A DNA stretch of 64,000 nt from Acholeplasmataceae bacterium. GTDB taxonomy: Bacteria > Bacillota_I > Bacilli_A > Acholeplasmatales > Acholeplasmataceae. The stretch's first letter is position 1. The number at the start of each line of letters is the position of its first letter. This document shows, piece after piece, positions 8,640 to 17,850 of this stretch. The notes below the pieces were generated by a model. That model did no database searches, was not told the DNA's origin, and was given only the letters and a program-made list of their open reading frames with translations. The stretch spans positions 186,001 to 250,000 of the forward strand of contig JAUVXD010000002.1 of the NCBI GenBank assembly GCA_030603805.1, read 5' to 3'. The position numbers and the translations under genes were made by a program.

Positions 8640-8668
8640 ATTATATCATACTAGATATGATTATACAA
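8640..8668 (-). promoter_or_regulatory. Promoter of the rpsF-ssb-rpsR operon
   Basis: TTGTAT (8663-8668) and TGATATAAT (8640-8648) on the minus strand at 17-base spacing: a partial -35 with a consensus extended -10. It starts right after the cinA stop codon. Confidence 0.7.
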
Positions 8669-8685
8669 CGTATAAGAGTCTCTTT

Positions 8686-9150
8686 TTATGAAATAATTTC
8701 ACCGAGCATCTGATAAATTTGATTCACGGTTTTCGTGATTGCCTCTACTCTATTTTCCATAGTGAAGACAAGATGTTCATTGAAGAAGTTTTGATCTTTA
8801 TAGATAGAGATGAAAACCTCTTTTTTTGTTGTTGAGGTTTGAAGTGTGGGCCCTGCATTACCTGTTATGCCCACACCAATGGATGATTTGGTGATGTTAT
8901 GAATCTGTTTTGCCATCTCATTTGCGATCTCTTTTGAGACCACGCCAAACCTTAAAATATCAACTTCTTTAATGGATAATAGCTTCATTTTTAGATCGTT
9001 TGAATAGGCGATGATGCTTCCTTTAATAACCTCTGAAGCACCTGGGTGCTGGATGAGTTCATAGGTTGCAAGTCCGCCTGTCATACTCTCTGCAAATGCG
9101 ATGGTAAGGCCTTTTTTAGCCAATTTTTCTAAACAGTATAAACTGGTCAT
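8686..9150 (-). CDS. CinA C-terminal domain protein (nicotinamide-nucleotide amidase family)
   Basis: A 154-residue protein matching only the C-terminal domain of CinA (PncC), which deamidates nicotinamide mononucleotide and so recycles NAD. The family motifs AESMTGGL and GVGITGNAGP are present, but the N-terminal MoCF-like domain of full CinA is absent; stand-alone copies are common. It overlaps the preceding HtrA-like gene by four bases (ATGA), so the two are translationally coupled. The rpsF promoter begins immediately downstream. Confidence 0.85.
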   Translation of the reverse strand: MTSLYCLEKLAKKGLTIAFAESMTGGLATYELIQHPGASEVIKGSIIAYSNDLKMKLLSIKEVDILRFGVVSKEIANEMAKQIHNITKSSIGVGITGNAGPTLQTSTTKKEVFISIYKDQNFFNEHLVFTMENRVEAITKTVNQIYQMLGEIIS

Positions 9151-10217
9151 GACAAGATAATGGTCACAACAACTTCAACAAACGTTTCGCCTTGTTTTCT
9201 TAATACTTTAAGTGTATGAGGATCCCCAAAGTTAGCACCTTGAAGTTGTCCAGCAAGATCCGCAATTGATGTAATTTGGATGCCATTCATTTCAATGATC
9301 AAATCATACATCTCAAGCACATCTTTAGCATTTCTTGTTTGGTCAAAGCCAATGACGACAACACCGACTGGATTTGCTGGTAGTAGTGATGCATCATTAG
9401 ATTCTAAGAAGATGGACACCTCTTGAACGGTAATCCCAAGTCTTGGTCTTCTGACAACATCAATCCAGTTATTAAAGTTTCTGACTGTGGGTGCAATCTT
9501 ATTAATGGATAATGAGAAATTTAAGCCCTCTGCTGGAATGATGCCATCACGGGTTGTAATGTTTGGAATTTTTGCAACATTGATTCCAATTAAGTCGCCA
9601 TTCAAATTAAAAAGTGGTCCACCAGAGTTTCCTGGATTGAGTTCAGCATCATGCATGATCGCAAGACCTGCAACACCGTTATAGCTATAGCTTGACAAAC
9701 TCACGACCCCTTGAGTCACATAATTAAACTTATCAATATTTTGTGGTGTACCAATCGCGTAAACATCTTGTCCCTTGATAATCTCTTGAATGGAGTTATC
9801 GTTAATCGGTTTAACTTGATGGACTCTTAAAATTCTATCTGTGACAAAACGAACGACTGCGATATCGTAAGGTTGATACCCTTGATAGTCTTGAATCGGA
9901 ATATCTGTTTTGCCTGCACCAAAATGAACAGTCATTTCTCCGCCATCTTCAACAACGTGATAATTGGTCATGGCGTAATATAAAAACTGATTGGTATCAG
10001 CAATTGGTTCTGACTTATAAATAATACCTGAACCATGTCCTGTTTCAGTTTTTACAACAATGACAGACTGCTCAACTTCAGCAATCATGCTGATTCTCAG
10101 TTGCTCATAAGGTGTGGGTGAAACATAAGGAACATTAGCTCTCAGTGAAAATTGACATCCTGCAAGCAAGAGTACAAACATCACTGTTAAAAAGATGGAT
10201 ACAATACGTTTTTTCAT
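9147..10217 (-). CDS. HtrA/DegP-like serine protease, predicted lipoprotein
   Basis: A 356-residue extracellular protease. The N-terminus has a lipoprotein signal ending LLLAGC (lipid-modified Cys21), so it should sit on the outer face of the membrane. The trypsin-like triad is H87 (TNYHVV), D118 (PYDIAVV) and S198 (NPGNSGGP), followed by a PDZ domain from about residue 265 (PRLGITVQEV). Classic HtrA is anchored by a membrane helix instead; lipid anchoring is a less usual solution. AGGAGG precedes the ATG. Two bases separate it from tatD and it overlaps the cinA-like gene, so tatD-htrA-cinA form an operon. Role: quality control of secreted proteins, by family. Confidence 0.9.
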   Translation of the reverse strand: MKKRIVSIFLTVMFVLLLAGCQFSLRANVPYVSPTPYEQLRISMIAEVEQSVIVVKTETGHGSGIIYKSEPIADTNQFLYYAMTNYHVVEDGGEMTVHFGAGKTDIPIQDYQGYQPYDIAVVRFVTDRILRVHQVKPINDNSIQEIIKGQDVYAIGTPQNIDKFNYVTQGVVSLSSYSYNGVAGLAIMHDAELNPGNSGGPLFNLNGDLIGINVAKIPNITTRDGIIPAEGLNFSLSINKIAPTVRNFNNWIDVVRRPRLGITVQEVSIFLESNDASLLPANPVGVVVIGFDQTRNAKDVLEMYDLIIEMNGIQITSIADLAGQLQGANFGDPHTLKVLRKQGETFVEVVVTIILS

Positions 10218-10219
10218 GT

Positions 10220-10981
10220 CTATTTTCCTCCTAGTTTAAAGAGACGATATGCGTTATCCGATGTCATCTTTGAAATATCTTCAAAGCTTTTATGTGTATA
10301 CTGTGCGATAGCTTGAACCACTTCTTTGGTGAAAGCTGGTTCATTTCGTTTACCACGATAAGGTACGGGTGTTAAATAGGGACTATCTGTTTCAACCAAT
10401 AGATAATTTAAATCAATGCCTGTGACAATCTTGATGAGTTCTTGATTGTTTTTGTATGTTATAGGTCCATCAATACCAATATAAAATCCTAAGTCGATGG
10501 CTTTCATTGCATCTTCAAAGGTTGATGAAAAACAATGAAAGACTCCAGTAACTAAACCTTTGAAAGGTAAAAGCATTTGATATGCTTCTAAAAATGAATT
10601 TCTTGTATGAATGACTAAAGGCAGCTTTGTTTTGACTGCAAGCTCAATTTGCCTTTTAAAATAAGTCATTTGAAGTTCTTGATTGTCTTTTGTCCAGTAA
10701 TAATCTAGTCCACATTCACCAATAGCAACCACTTTTGGATGATTGAGCAAATGTTCAACAAAATCAGGATGATCATCATCGACATATCCTGGATGAAGAC
10801 CTACTGTTGCGTAGAGCATGTCATGTGCTTCAGCCATCTTGATGGCGAGCTCACTTGAAGCATGGTCCATACCAATCACTAAAATGTGCTGCACATCAGA
10901 GTCTTTTGCACGCCTTAAGACTTGTTCTAGATCATGATCAAAATCTTTCGTATTTAAATGTGCGTGAGTATCAATAATCAT
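10220..10981 (-). CDS. tatD: TatD-family metal-dependent hydrolase/DNase
   Basis: A 253-residue TIM-barrel hydrolase. Metal-binding motifs are visible: IIDTHAHLN at the start, GECGLDYYW in the middle, VIHTRNS, FHCFSS and the late VETDSPYL with its catalytic Asp. TatD proteins are 3'-5' exonucleases and DNases involved in DNA repair or turnover. This copy belongs to the YabD type common in Firmicutes, usually next to metG or rnmV; here it instead heads an operon with the HtrA-like protease. Confidence 0.9.
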   Translation of the reverse strand: MIIDTHAHLNTKDFDHDLEQVLRRAKDSDVQHILVIGMDHASSELAIKMAEAHDMLYATVGLHPGYVDDDHPDFVEHLLNHPKVVAIGECGLDYYWTKDNQELQMTYFKRQIELAVKTKLPLVIHTRNSFLEAYQMLLPFKGLVTGVFHCFSSTFEDAMKAIDLGFYIGIDGPITYKNNQELIKIVTGIDLNYLLVETDSPYLTPVPYRGKRNEPAFTKEVVQAIAQYTHKSFEDISKMTSDNAYRLFKLGGK

Positions 10982-11076
10982 CTTAAATCACCCTTTTGGT
11001 TAAGACTATTTTATCACATCAGAGATTAAAAAATGTTGCTAGACACAACTTCGTAAAAAATCACATTTTTAAGATA

Positions 11077-11106
11077 AAAAAAGAAAACCTTTTAAACTCG
11101 GTTTTC
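11077..11106 (-). terminator. Intrinsic terminator after the small lipoprotein gene
   Basis: GAAAACC / GGTTTTC pair over a 10-base loop, followed on the minus strand by a run of seven T. The stem overlaps the first base of the gene's TAG stop codon. Confidence 0.85.
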
Positions 11107-11504
11107 TATCGAATCGCACGTTTAATTGCATCCTCAGAGTCTGACATAAACACGAATTGATCTCTTCTTCGAATCATTGAATGATGTTTTTCTTCTTCAG
11201 GCATTTGATTTAAGTAAAATCTATAAAAGTTTTCAGCATCTGAAATGGTTCTAAACTCATAAACGAGTAAATCACAGATGTGACCTTCACCTTGGATATC
11301 CATTGTATTGGACACACGGCACTCTTCACATCCAAGGTCAACAAGTTTTTGGTTTAATTCTTGGAGTTCTCTAACGGTTGGCGCAATAAAAATATGATCC
11401 TCTGAAAATCGATCTGTAATTTTTTGCATCGTCAATTTTTCTAAGCATCCTGCCAGTAGCAAAACACTCAATGAAATTATCAAAATCCCCCAAATTTTCC
11501 TCAT
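11106..11504 (-). CDS. Small predicted lipoprotein, unknown function
   Basis: A 132-residue protein with a lipoprotein signal peptide ending LLLAGC (Cys20) and a short mature domain that has two Cys in a CEEC pair (VDLGCEECRV). The fold around YEFRTISDAENFYRFYLNQM suggests a compact alpha/beta domain, but I do not recognise a family. AGAGGTT precedes the ATG. It stands alone between tatD and tuf, with a terminator overlapping its stop codon. The Cys pair could form a disulfide on the outer surface. Confidence 0.65.
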   Translation of the reverse strand: MRKIWGILIISLSVLLLAGCLEKLTMQKITDRFSEDHIFIAPTVRELQELNQKLVDLGCEECRVSNTMDIQGEGHICDLLVYEFRTISDAENFYRFYLNQMPEEEKHHSMIRRRDQFVFMSDSEDAIKRAIR

Positions 11505-11573
11505 TTTTAACCTCTTTTATGACCAATTTACTCATATTATACATGTTTTTAGGATTTATGTATAGTCATCTCA

Positions 11574-11602
11574 AACAAAAAAAGAGGCCTTGGCCTCTTT
11601 TG
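11574..11602 (-). terminator. Intrinsic terminator of the str operon (after tuf)
   Basis: AAAGAGGCC / GGCCTCTTT form a near-perfect 9-bp stem and are followed by TTTTTTT on the minus strand, 16 bases beyond the tuf stop. Confidence 0.9.
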
Positions 11603-11617
11603 ATTGTTTTTTAAGAA

Positions 11618-12802
11618 CTATTCTACGATCTTAACAACTGAACCTGCACCAACAGTGCGTCCGCCTTCACGAATAGAGAACTTAGTTCCTTCTTCGATAG
11701 CGATTGGGTGGATAAGTTCAACGATCATGACAGTGTTATCCCCTGGCATAACCATTTCAGTGCCTTCTTGAAGTGTGATGACACCTGTAACGTCTGTAGT
11801 ACGGAAATAGAATTGTGGACGGTAGTTAGAGAAGAATGCTGTATGACGTCCGCCTTCTTCCTTAGAAAGTACGTAAACTTGTGCTTCAAACTTATAGTGT
11901 GGGTTTACTGACTTTGGTTTAGCAATAACTTGACCGCGTTCTACTTGGTCACGGTTAATACCGCGAAGAAGCGCACCAATGTTGTCTCCAGCTTCTGCAT
12001 AGTCGAGTAATTTTCTAAACATTTCAACACCGGTAACAACTGAGTTCTTAGTTTCAGTAATACCAACGATTTCAACTGGATCGCCAACTTTGACTTGTCC
12101 GCGTTCAACACGTCCAGTCGCAACTGTACCACGACCAGTGATGGTGAATACGTCTTCAACTGGCATTAAGAATGGCTTGTCAGTTTGTCTAACAGGGAGT
12201 GGAATGTATTCATCAACTGCATCCATTAATGCTTGAACTGTAGCTTCCCATTTTGGATCGCCATTAAGTGCACCAAGTGCAGAACCACGAATGACAGGAA
12301 TTTCATCACCTGGGAAATCGTATTCTGAAAGAAGTTCACGAACTTCCATTTCAACTAAGTCAAGTAATTCTTCATCGTCAACCATGTCAGATTTGTTTAA
12401 GAATACAACGAGCTTTGGAACGCCTACTTGGCGAGAAAGTAAGATGTGTTCTCTAGTTTGTGGCATTGGGCCGTCTGCAGCAGAAACTACTAAGATACCG
12501 CCGTCCATTTGAGCAGCACCTGTGATCATGTTCTTGACATAGTCAGCATGTCCTGGGCAGTCAACGTGAGCGTAGTGTCTTTTCACTGTTTGATATTCAA
12601 CGTGCGCTGTGTTAATTGTAATACCGCGTTCTTTTTCTTCTGGTGCTGAGTCAATGGATGCATAATCCTTAACTTCTGCTAAACCTTGCTTAGATAATAC
12701 AGTTGTGATTGCAGCTGTTAAAGTAGTCTTACCATGGTCAACGTGGCCAATTGTACCAATGTTAACGTGTGGCTTAGTTCTTTCAAATTTTTGTTTTGCC
12801 AT
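11618..12802 (-). CDS. tuf: Elongation factor Tu
   Basis: A 394-residue EF-Tu that delivers aminoacyl-tRNA to the ribosome. G-motifs: GHVDHGKT (about 19-26), the Asp-Cys-Pro-Gly-His segment [13 protein letters not shown] and GSALGAL; domain 3 ends with the usual VVKIVE. AGGAGGA lies before the ATG. It follows fusA with a 94-base gap that contains a promoter of its own (12863-12891), so tuf is probably made both from the str operon and independently. Confidence 0.97.
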   Translation of the reverse strand: MAKQKFERTKPHVNIGTIGHVDHGKTTLTAAITTVLSKQGLAEVKDYASIDSAPEEKERGITINTAHVEYQTVKRHYAHVDCPGHADYVKNMITGAAQMDGGILVVSAADGPMPQTREHILLSRQVGVPKLVVFLNKSDMVDDEELLDLVEMEVRELLSEYDFPGDEIPVIRGSALGALNGDPKWEATVQALMDAVDEYIPLPVRQTDKPFLMPVEDVFTITGRGTVATGRVERGQVKVGDPVEIVGITETKNSVVTGVEMFRKLLDYAEAGDNIGALLRGINRDQVERGQVIAKPKSVNPHYKFEAQVYVLSKEEGGRHTAFFSNYRPQFYFRTTDVTGVITLQEGTEMVMPGDNTVMIVELIHPIAIEEGTKFSIREGGRTVGAGSVVKIVE

Positions 12803-12862
12803 TTTAAATTTTTCCTCCTATATGAGATTTATTTTTATTTTTTTGATTGTTTAACCATATTC

Positions 12863-12891
12863 ATTGTATATTAAAATATACATTTTTGCAA
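12863..12891 (-). promoter_or_regulatory. Promoter of tuf with an inverted repeat in the spacer
   Basis: The minus strand has TTGCAA (12886-12891), a 17-base spacer and TACAAT (12863-12868). The spacer and -10 together contain TGTATATT-TT-AATATACA (12865-12882), a perfect 8-bp inverted repeat that could be an operator or a weak hairpin ending fusA. Confidence 0.65.
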
Positions 12892-12896
12892 GTGGA

Positions 12897-14969
12897 TTAG
12901 TTTACTCCACGTTTTTTAATAATTTCTTCCATAATTGATTTTGGACAACGATCGTAGTGCGCAAATTGCATCATGAAGGTTGCACGTCCTTGTGTATTTG
13001 AACGTAAGGATGTTGCGTATCCAAACATTTCAGCAAGTGGCACGTTTGCACGAATCGCAACCGCATTATCGCGTCCTTCTTGAGATTCAAGACGTCCGCG
13101 TCTGGAAGTGATATCGCCAATAACGTTACCGACATAATCATTAGGTACGATGACTTCAACGTCCATGATAGGTTCTAAGATGACAGGTTGCGCTTTAGTT
13201 TTACATTCTTTAAGCGCCATTGATGCTGCAATCTTAAATGCCATTTCTGAGGAGTCGACATCATGGTAAGATCCATAATGAAGTGTTGCCTTTAAGTCAA
13301 TGACTGGATAACCAGCAATAATACCATTAGGAAGTGCCTCTTCTAAGCCCTTTAAGACCGCTGGGATGTATTCTCTTGGAATGACACCACCGACAACCTT
13401 ATCTACAAACTCGAAGCCCTTGCCTGGGTTTGGTTCAAACTTGATTTGGACGTGTCCATATTGTCCACGACCACCAGACTGACGAACGAACTTACCTTCA
13501 ATATCTGCAGTTCCTGAAATGGTTTCACGGTAAGAAACTTGAGGTTCAGCAACATTTGCTTCAACCTTAAATTCTCTTTTCATGCGGTCAACGATGATTT
13601 CTAAGTGGAGTTCACCCATACCCGCAATGATGGTTTGACCAGTTTCATGGTCTGTAAATGTCTTGAATGTTGGATCTTCTTCAGCAAGTTTTTGTAATGC
13701 AACACCCATCTTATCTTGGTCTTGCTTTGTTTTTGGTTCAATCGCTACGTTAATTACAGGTTCTGGGAAATGCATCGATTCTAAGATGATATCATCCTTT
13801 TCAGCAGTTAACGTATCGCCTGTTGTTGTATCTTTGAGTCCAACAACAGCTGCGATATCTCCGGCGAAAACTTCTTTAATTTCTTCACGGTGATTCGCAT
13901 GCATTTGAAGCACACGACCGAATCTTTCTTTATTACCTTTAGTGGTATTTAAAACATAAGATCCTGAAGTGGTTTGTCCTGCATAAACTCTAAAGAATGT
14001 TAGACGACCAACGTATGGGTCTGTCATCACTTTAAATGCAAGTGCTGTGAATGGTTCATCATCTGATGGATGACGAACGACTTCGTTTCCATATGAGTCA
14101 TGTCCAATCACGGAATCAATATCAGTTGGTGCTGGTAGATAATCGACGACAGCATCAAGCATCAGTTGAACACCTTTATTCTTAAATGAAGTTCCACATA
14201 CGACAGGGAAGAACTTAACGGCTAAGGTTCCCTTACGAATAGCAGCCTTGATTTGAGGAATTGAAATCTCTTCCCCTTCAAGATAAGTCATCATGAGTTC
14301 TTCATCAAAGTCTGCAACAGCTTCAACGAGCTCATTTCTTTTTTGTTCAACAATATCAACGAGGTGCGCTGGAATTGGTACTTCTTTTTTAGCTTCATCA
14401 GCAGAGCCATCATAAATATAAGCTTTTCTTTCTACGATATCAATGATACCCTTGAAATCAGCTTCAGCACCGATTGGCCATTGAATAGGGACTGCTTTTA
14501 CGCCTAAACGGTTGTGCATTGTTTTGATTGCACGGGCAAAGTCAGCGCCGATCTTATCCATCTTGTTTACATAAACGATTCTTGGTACTTTATATTCGGT
14601 GGCTTGTCTCCAAACAGTTTCTGTTTGAGGCTCTACCCCTGCTTGTGCATCTAAGACTGCGACAGCGCCGTCTAAGACGCGAAGTGATCTTGATACTTCA
14701 ACTGTGAAGTCAACGTGACCTGGGGTGTCAATGATATTGATGCGGTAATCTTTCCAGTATGCAGTTGTTGCAGCTGATGTGATCGTAATCCCGCGCTCTT
14801 GCTCTTGCTCCATCCAGTCCATTGTAGCAGCACCATCGTGAACTTCGCCAATCTTATGAATCTTACCCGTATGGAATAAAATTCTTTCTGTTGTTGTTGT
14901 CTTACCCGCATCGATGTGAGCCATAATGCCGATATTACGCGTTTTATTGAGTGGAAATACACGAGGCAT
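12897..14969 (-). CDS. fusA: Elongation factor G
   Basis: A 690-residue translocase GTPase. G1 [16 protein letters not shown]3 DTPGHVDF, G4 NKMD, followed by domains II-V, with the domain IV segment [10 protein letters not shown]. Length and ending are normal. It catalyses tRNA-mRNA movement on the ribosome and helps in ribosome recycling. It sits 15 bases after rpsG in the str operon. Confidence 0.97.
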   Translation of the reverse strand: MPRVFPLNKTRNIGIMAHIDAGKTTTTERILFHTGKIHKIGEVHDGAATMDWMEQEQERGITITSAATTAYWKDYRINIIDTPGHVDFTVEVSRSLRVLDGAVAVLDAQAGVEPQTETVWRQATEYKVPRIVYVNKMDKIGADFARAIKTMHNRLGVKAVPIQWPIGAEADFKGIIDIVERKAYIYDGSADEAKKEVPIPAHLVDIVEQKRNELVEAVADFDEELMMTYLEGEEISIPQIKAAIRKGTLAVKFFPVVCGTSFKNKGVQLMLDAVVDYLPAPTDIDSVIGHDSYGNEVVRHPSDDEPFTALAFKVMTDPYVGRLTFFRVYAGQTTSGSYVLNTTKGNKERFGRVLQMHANHREEIKEVFAGDIAAVVGLKDTTTGDTLTAEKDDIILESMHFPEPVINVAIEPKTKQDQDKMGVALQKLAEEDPTFKTFTDHETGQTIIAGMGELHLEIIVDRMKREFKVEANVAEPQVSYRETISGTADIEGKFVRQSGGRGQYGHVQIKFEPNPGKGFEFVDKVVGGVIPREYIPAVLKGLEEALPNGIIAGYPVIDLKATLHYGSYHDVDSSEMAFKIAASMALKECKTKAQPVILEPIMDVEVIVPNDYVGNVIGDITSRRGRLESQEGRDNAVAIRANVPLAEMFGYATSLRSNTQGRATFMMQFAHYDRCPKSIMEEIIKKRGVN

Positions 14970-14984
14970 AATCTAAACTCCTTC

Positions 14985-15455
14985 TTACCAGCGATAGTGA
15001 GCAAATGCTTTATTTGCTTCAGCCATGCGGTGTACATCTTCGCGCTTCTTCACAGCGGCACCAAGTCCTTGTGATGCGTCGACGATTTCTTTTGCTAATT
15101 TTTCTTCCATGGTCTTTTCATTACGCAGTCTTGCGTAGTTGATTAACCATCTTAATCCTAATGTTGTTTTTCTTGAAGCTCTCACTTCTGTCGGTACTTG
15201 GTAGTTTTGACCACCAATACGACGTGAGCGAACTTCGATTACTGGCATGATGTTATTTAATGCTTCGTTAAATACATCAATGGGTTCACGTCCGGTAACT
15301 TCCTTGACGCGATTAAATGCTCCGTACAAAATAGCTTGTGCTGTACCTTTTTTACCGTCTTCCATAATGGTGTTGACGATTCTAGTTACAAGCTTAGATT
15401 GGTAAATTGGATCTGGTAAAACGTCGCGTTTTACGATATGTCCTTTACGTGGCAT
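14985..15455 (-). CDS. rpsG: Ribosomal protein S7
   Basis: A 156-residue S7, which nucleates assembly of the 30S head. It begins [18 protein letters not shown] and ends AFAHYRW, both typical. In E. coli S7 represses its own operon by binding the rpsL-rpsG intercistronic mRNA; the 56-base gap to rpsL here is short and I saw no clear copy of that site. Confidence 0.97.
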   Translation of the reverse strand: MPRKGHIVKRDVLPDPIYQSKLVTRIVNTIMEDGKKGTAQAILYGAFNRVKEVTGREPIDVFNEALNNIMPVIEVRSRRIGGQNYQVPTEVRASRKTTLGLRWLINYARLRNEKTMEEKLAKEIVDASQGLGAAVKKREDVHRMAEANKAFAHYRW

Positions 15456-15511
15456 GAGTTCACCTTCTTCCTTTCTTTTTTCCGATTGTTATTTTCTTAG
15501 ATTTTTATGTT

Positions 15512-15988
15512 TTATTTTTTCCCAGCTGGTTTTGCGGTCATACCTGGTTTACCTACACCTGGTTTACCTGCAACGCCTGCCTTTGGACGCTTAGCACCAT
15601 ACTTTGAACGTGCTTGTTTGCGGTTGGCAACACCTGATGCATCAAGTGTTCCACGTACGATATGGTAACGTACGCCTGGAAGGTCCTTAACACGACCGCC
15701 GCGAATGAGGACGACGCTGTGCTCTTGAAGTGAGTGACCGACGCCTGGAATGTAAGCAGTGACTTCTGTTTGGTTAGATAAACGTACACGGGCATACTTT
15801 CTTAAAGCTGAGTTAGGTTTCTTCGGTGTCATGGTTGTTACACGTGTGCATACCCCACGTTTTTGAGGTGAAGTATAATCTGAATCACTCTTTTGAAGGC
15901 TGTTATAACCATAGCCTAGCGCAGGTGATTTGGATTTGTACTTTTTGTCCGTTCTTCCATTTTTGACAAGTTGCGAAATTGTTGGCAT
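15512..15988 (-). CDS. rpsL: Ribosomal protein S12 with a Gly-Lys-Pro-rich C-terminal tail
   Basis: S12 lies at the decoding centre. The core (residues 1-138) is of Firmicutes type: [20 protein letters not shown] contains the Lys of streptomycin-resistance fame, followed by [13 protein letters not shown]. After the usual end ([10 protein letters not shown]) the protein continues for about 20 more residues built from [10 protein letters not shown] units, giving 158 residues against the usual 137-140. The repeat is visible in the DNA as two copies of ACCTGGTTTACCT. First gene of the str operon; AAAGGAGAACAAGAA precedes the ATG. Confidence 0.96.
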   Translation of the reverse strand: MPTISQLVKNGRTDKKYKSKSPALGYGYNSLQKSDSDYTSPQKRGVCTRVTTMTPKKPNSALRKYARVRLSNQTEVTAYIPGVGHSLQEHSVVLIRGGRVKDLPGVRYHIVRGTLDASGVANRKQARSKYGAKRPKAGVAGKPGVGKPGMTAKPAGKK

Positions 15989-16105
15989 TTCTTGTTCTCC
16001 TTTCTCTTACACATATCCATGTGTTTCTTTTTTTGTTTTAAAATATAGTTTTGGCTTAATAGAGCCAAAACGTTGAGTCTTTTTACGCGTATTTCACGCA
16101 GCGTT
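15989..16105 (-). other. Structured 5' leader of the str operon
   Basis: About 115 bases between the promoter and rpsL. On the minus strand it holds GCGT-GAAAT-ACGC, then a strong TTTTGGCT / AGCCAAAA stem, then ACACAT / ATGTGT just before the Shine-Dalgarno. No long T-run follows the second stem, so it is not an obvious terminator; it may be a ribosomal-protein binding leader. Confidence 0.45.
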
Positions 16106-16108
16106 TTA

Positions 16109-16137
16109 ATTATACAATAGAAGGGTATTGATGTCAA
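16109..16137 (-). promoter_or_regulatory. Consensus sigma-A promoter of the str operon
   Basis: Minus strand: TTGACA (16132-16137), 17-base spacer, TATAAT (16109-16114). Both hexamers match the consensus exactly; it is the strongest promoter in the window by sequence. Confidence 0.9.
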
Positions 16138-16151
16138 TTGTTTTATGTCAG

Positions 16152-16187
16152 AAAAAGAAAAAAACTGATCGAATGACGACCAGTTTT
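16152..16187 (-). terminator. Intrinsic terminator after the membrane-protein pair
   Basis: An 11-bp stem AAAACTGGTCG / CGATCAGTTTT (one G-U) over a 5-base loop, followed on the minus strand by TTTCTTTTTC, just ahead of the str promoter. Confidence 0.85.
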
Positions 16188-16206
16188 AGAAGATATCCAA
16201 TGAGAT

Positions 16207-16800
16207 TTAGACAATCATCCACAAGATGAGGTAGAAAAGGATGTAAATGGGCAATGCTTTAAGTAAATATTTTTTAAGATCAGGTTGATTTTTAAAAATC
16301 ATATAGAAAACACCTGTTTCTAAGGTAACATAGATGGCTCGTGCTATCACAAAAACATTCAATCCGGAAACACTCCCAATAATCCATGAAAGTGCGAAAA
16401 TATTCATGTCTCCTTCTGGAAAAATTGTATCTTTGAAGATATAACATACAACTCCAAAGATAAGCCATGAGGCATAGGTTGTAAAGATAAACTTCGGATG
16501 GTCTAATAATCGAGATTTAAAAAGAAATCCAACAAAAACTCGAGCAAATGCAAAGACATACGGGATGAATAAACCGCCAATAACCAATGCGATCATGATT
16601 AATATGATGATGATTTGCTCAAATATTAAGAAAGGATTTTCATTAAATGGTTCTTCCATCTCTTCTTCGTATGAAGCACTGAGCAGTCTTGTTTCATAAG
16701 AAACTTCTGTTTTTCCATCATCATGAATCGAATGGGTAAAAATCATGAATGATGAAAAAAAGATCAAACATAAACCAAAGATAACACTCGTTTTTTTCAT
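16207..16800 (-). CDS. Predicted exported membrane protein, paralogue of the next gene
   Basis: A 197-residue protein with an N-terminal hydrophobic signal or anchor (about 5-22), a short polar extracellular stretch (about 25-55) and four to five membrane helices. The helical part resembles that of the upstream gene: NPFLIF, FIFTTYASWLIFG against FMFISWISYGLFA, and a shared ending KxxLLKA...YLILWMIV against KRFLIQQ...ALILWLVLK. I do not recognise the family. The initiation region AAGGGGGAACTT-ATG-AAAAA is almost identical to that of its neighbour, nine bases away, pointing to tandem duplication with loss or replacement of the exported domain. Confidence 0.65.
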   Translation of the reverse strand: MKKTSVIFGLCLIFFSSFMIFTHSIHDDGKTEVSYETRLLSASYEEEMEEPFNENPFLIFEQIIIILIMIALVIGGLFIPYVFAFARVFVGFLFKSRLLDHPKFIFTTYASWLIFGVVCYIFKDTIFPEGDMNIFALSWIIGSVSGLNVFVIARAIYVTLETGVFYMIFKNQPDLKKYLLKALPIYILFYLILWMIV

Positions 16801-16810
16801 AAGTTCCCCC

Positions 16811-17749
16811 TTATTTTAAGACGAGCCACAAGATGAGAGCGATAACCTCATAAATAATGATTTGTTGAATTAAAAACCTTTTAATCACTGAATTCTTTCT
16901 ATAAATCATAGTTAATACTATAAATTCTATGAACGTGTAAACCCCAAATAATAGAAAGATGAATGAAGAGGATAATAATAACGGTCCTCTTAAATCAATA
17001 AAGGTCTCTCCCCCTGCATAAATATAGAGGATTCCTAAAGCAAATAACCCGTAAGATATCCAAGAAATAAACATAAATCTTGAAACCAGTTTGATATCGA
17101 TTCTTAAAAGTGTGCTTAAGAATAATTTAATTAGGGTTAGGATAAGAGATCCAAAAAACGCTAAGAAAATAAAGAAGATAAGAAACGGATTGACATGAGC
17201 ATCAAAATAACTGGTTAGTATGTTGGTTTCGATATTGTAGGCTAAATAAGAGGAATCTTTCTCCCACTCATAAAATCTGGCGTGTCTTATCGTAACTTCA
17301 TCCGAAATTGCAATCGTTTCCCCTAAATCATTAAAATAGATAAGCTTGATTGTTTTTAAGGTCTTATATTGTCCACTCATATATCCAAAAACAAACATAG
17401 GTCGATCCAGCGGTTCTAAGTCGATCGTGAAGCTTGCATCTTTCATATAAGCCAGATAACTCACCCATTCATCACCATTTAAATACTCATGCGATAAATA
17501 CTCTGGAAATAGTTCTTGATACAAAGGACTCACTTCATCTAGAAAAACATGACTTGGAAAATCACTTTTCTTAACTAAGAGATCAAAATGACCTTCAAGG
17601 AGATATTTTTCACTCACCTCATCATAGATAAGTGACTCTTCTGGTTCAGGTATGACACTTAATGCGTAGTACAACCTTGGTGGTGTTGCCTGAACCGACA
17701 TCATTGGGAAAAGCAAAAAAAGAAGTATCAGCAATAACTTTTTTTTCAT
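16811..17749 (-). CDS. Predicted exported membrane protein with luminal domain, paralogue of the following gene
   Basis: A protein of 312 residues from the ATG at 17749, chosen because AAGGGGGAAACTT precedes it and the following MKKKLLLILLFLLFPM is a good signal peptide; an open frame extends 35 codons further up without a site. After the signal comes an extracellular domain of about 165 residues (ATPPRLYYALSVIPEPEES onward), then five membrane helices related to those of the next gene. Function unknown. It has an extended -10 promoter at 17784-17792 and forms a two-gene unit with its paralogue. Confidence 0.65.
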   Translation of the reverse strand: MKKKLLLILLFLLFPMMSVQATPPRLYYALSVIPEPEESLIYDEVSEKYLLEGHFDLLVKKSDFPSHVFLDEVSPLYQELFPEYLSHEYLNGDEWVSYLAYMKDASFTIDLEPLDRPMFVFGYMSGQYKTLKTIKLIYFNDLGETIAISDEVTIRHARFYEWEKDSSYLAYNIETNILTSYFDAHVNPFLIFFIFLAFFGSLILTLIKLFLSTLLRIDIKLVSRFMFISWISYGLFALGILYIYAGGETFIDLRGPLLLSSSFIFLLFGVYTFIEFIVLTMIYRKNSVIKRFLIQQIIIYEVIALILWLVLK

Positions 17750-17783
17750 AAGTTTCCCCCTTATCTTATAGATGATTGACATT

Positions 17784-17792
17784 ATTATATCA
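17784..17792 (-). promoter_or_regulatory. Extended -10 promoter of the membrane-protein pair
   Basis: TGATATAAT on the minus strand, 34 bases before the ATG at 17749; no good -35. Confidence 0.6.
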
Positions 17793-17820
17793 AATATCTC
17801 GAAAAAAAGTAACCTTGATA

Positions 17821-17850
17821 AAAAAAAGTCCTCTATCGATTGAAGAGGAC
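17821..17850 (-). terminator. Intrinsic terminator after the SPT-SDR-FNT operon
   Basis: GTCCTCT / AGAGGAC pair over a 9-base loop, then a run of T on the minus strand. Confidence 0.88.

Noticed and set aside
8581-8640. S6:S18 leader before rpsF
   Set aside because: A small TAAGA/TCTTA stem exists, but I could not show the CCG box and bulge of the motif, so it is not listed as an element.
14672-15037. 121-codon minus-strand frame overlapping rpsG and fusA
   Set aside because: Out-of-frame shadow of two well-identified genes.
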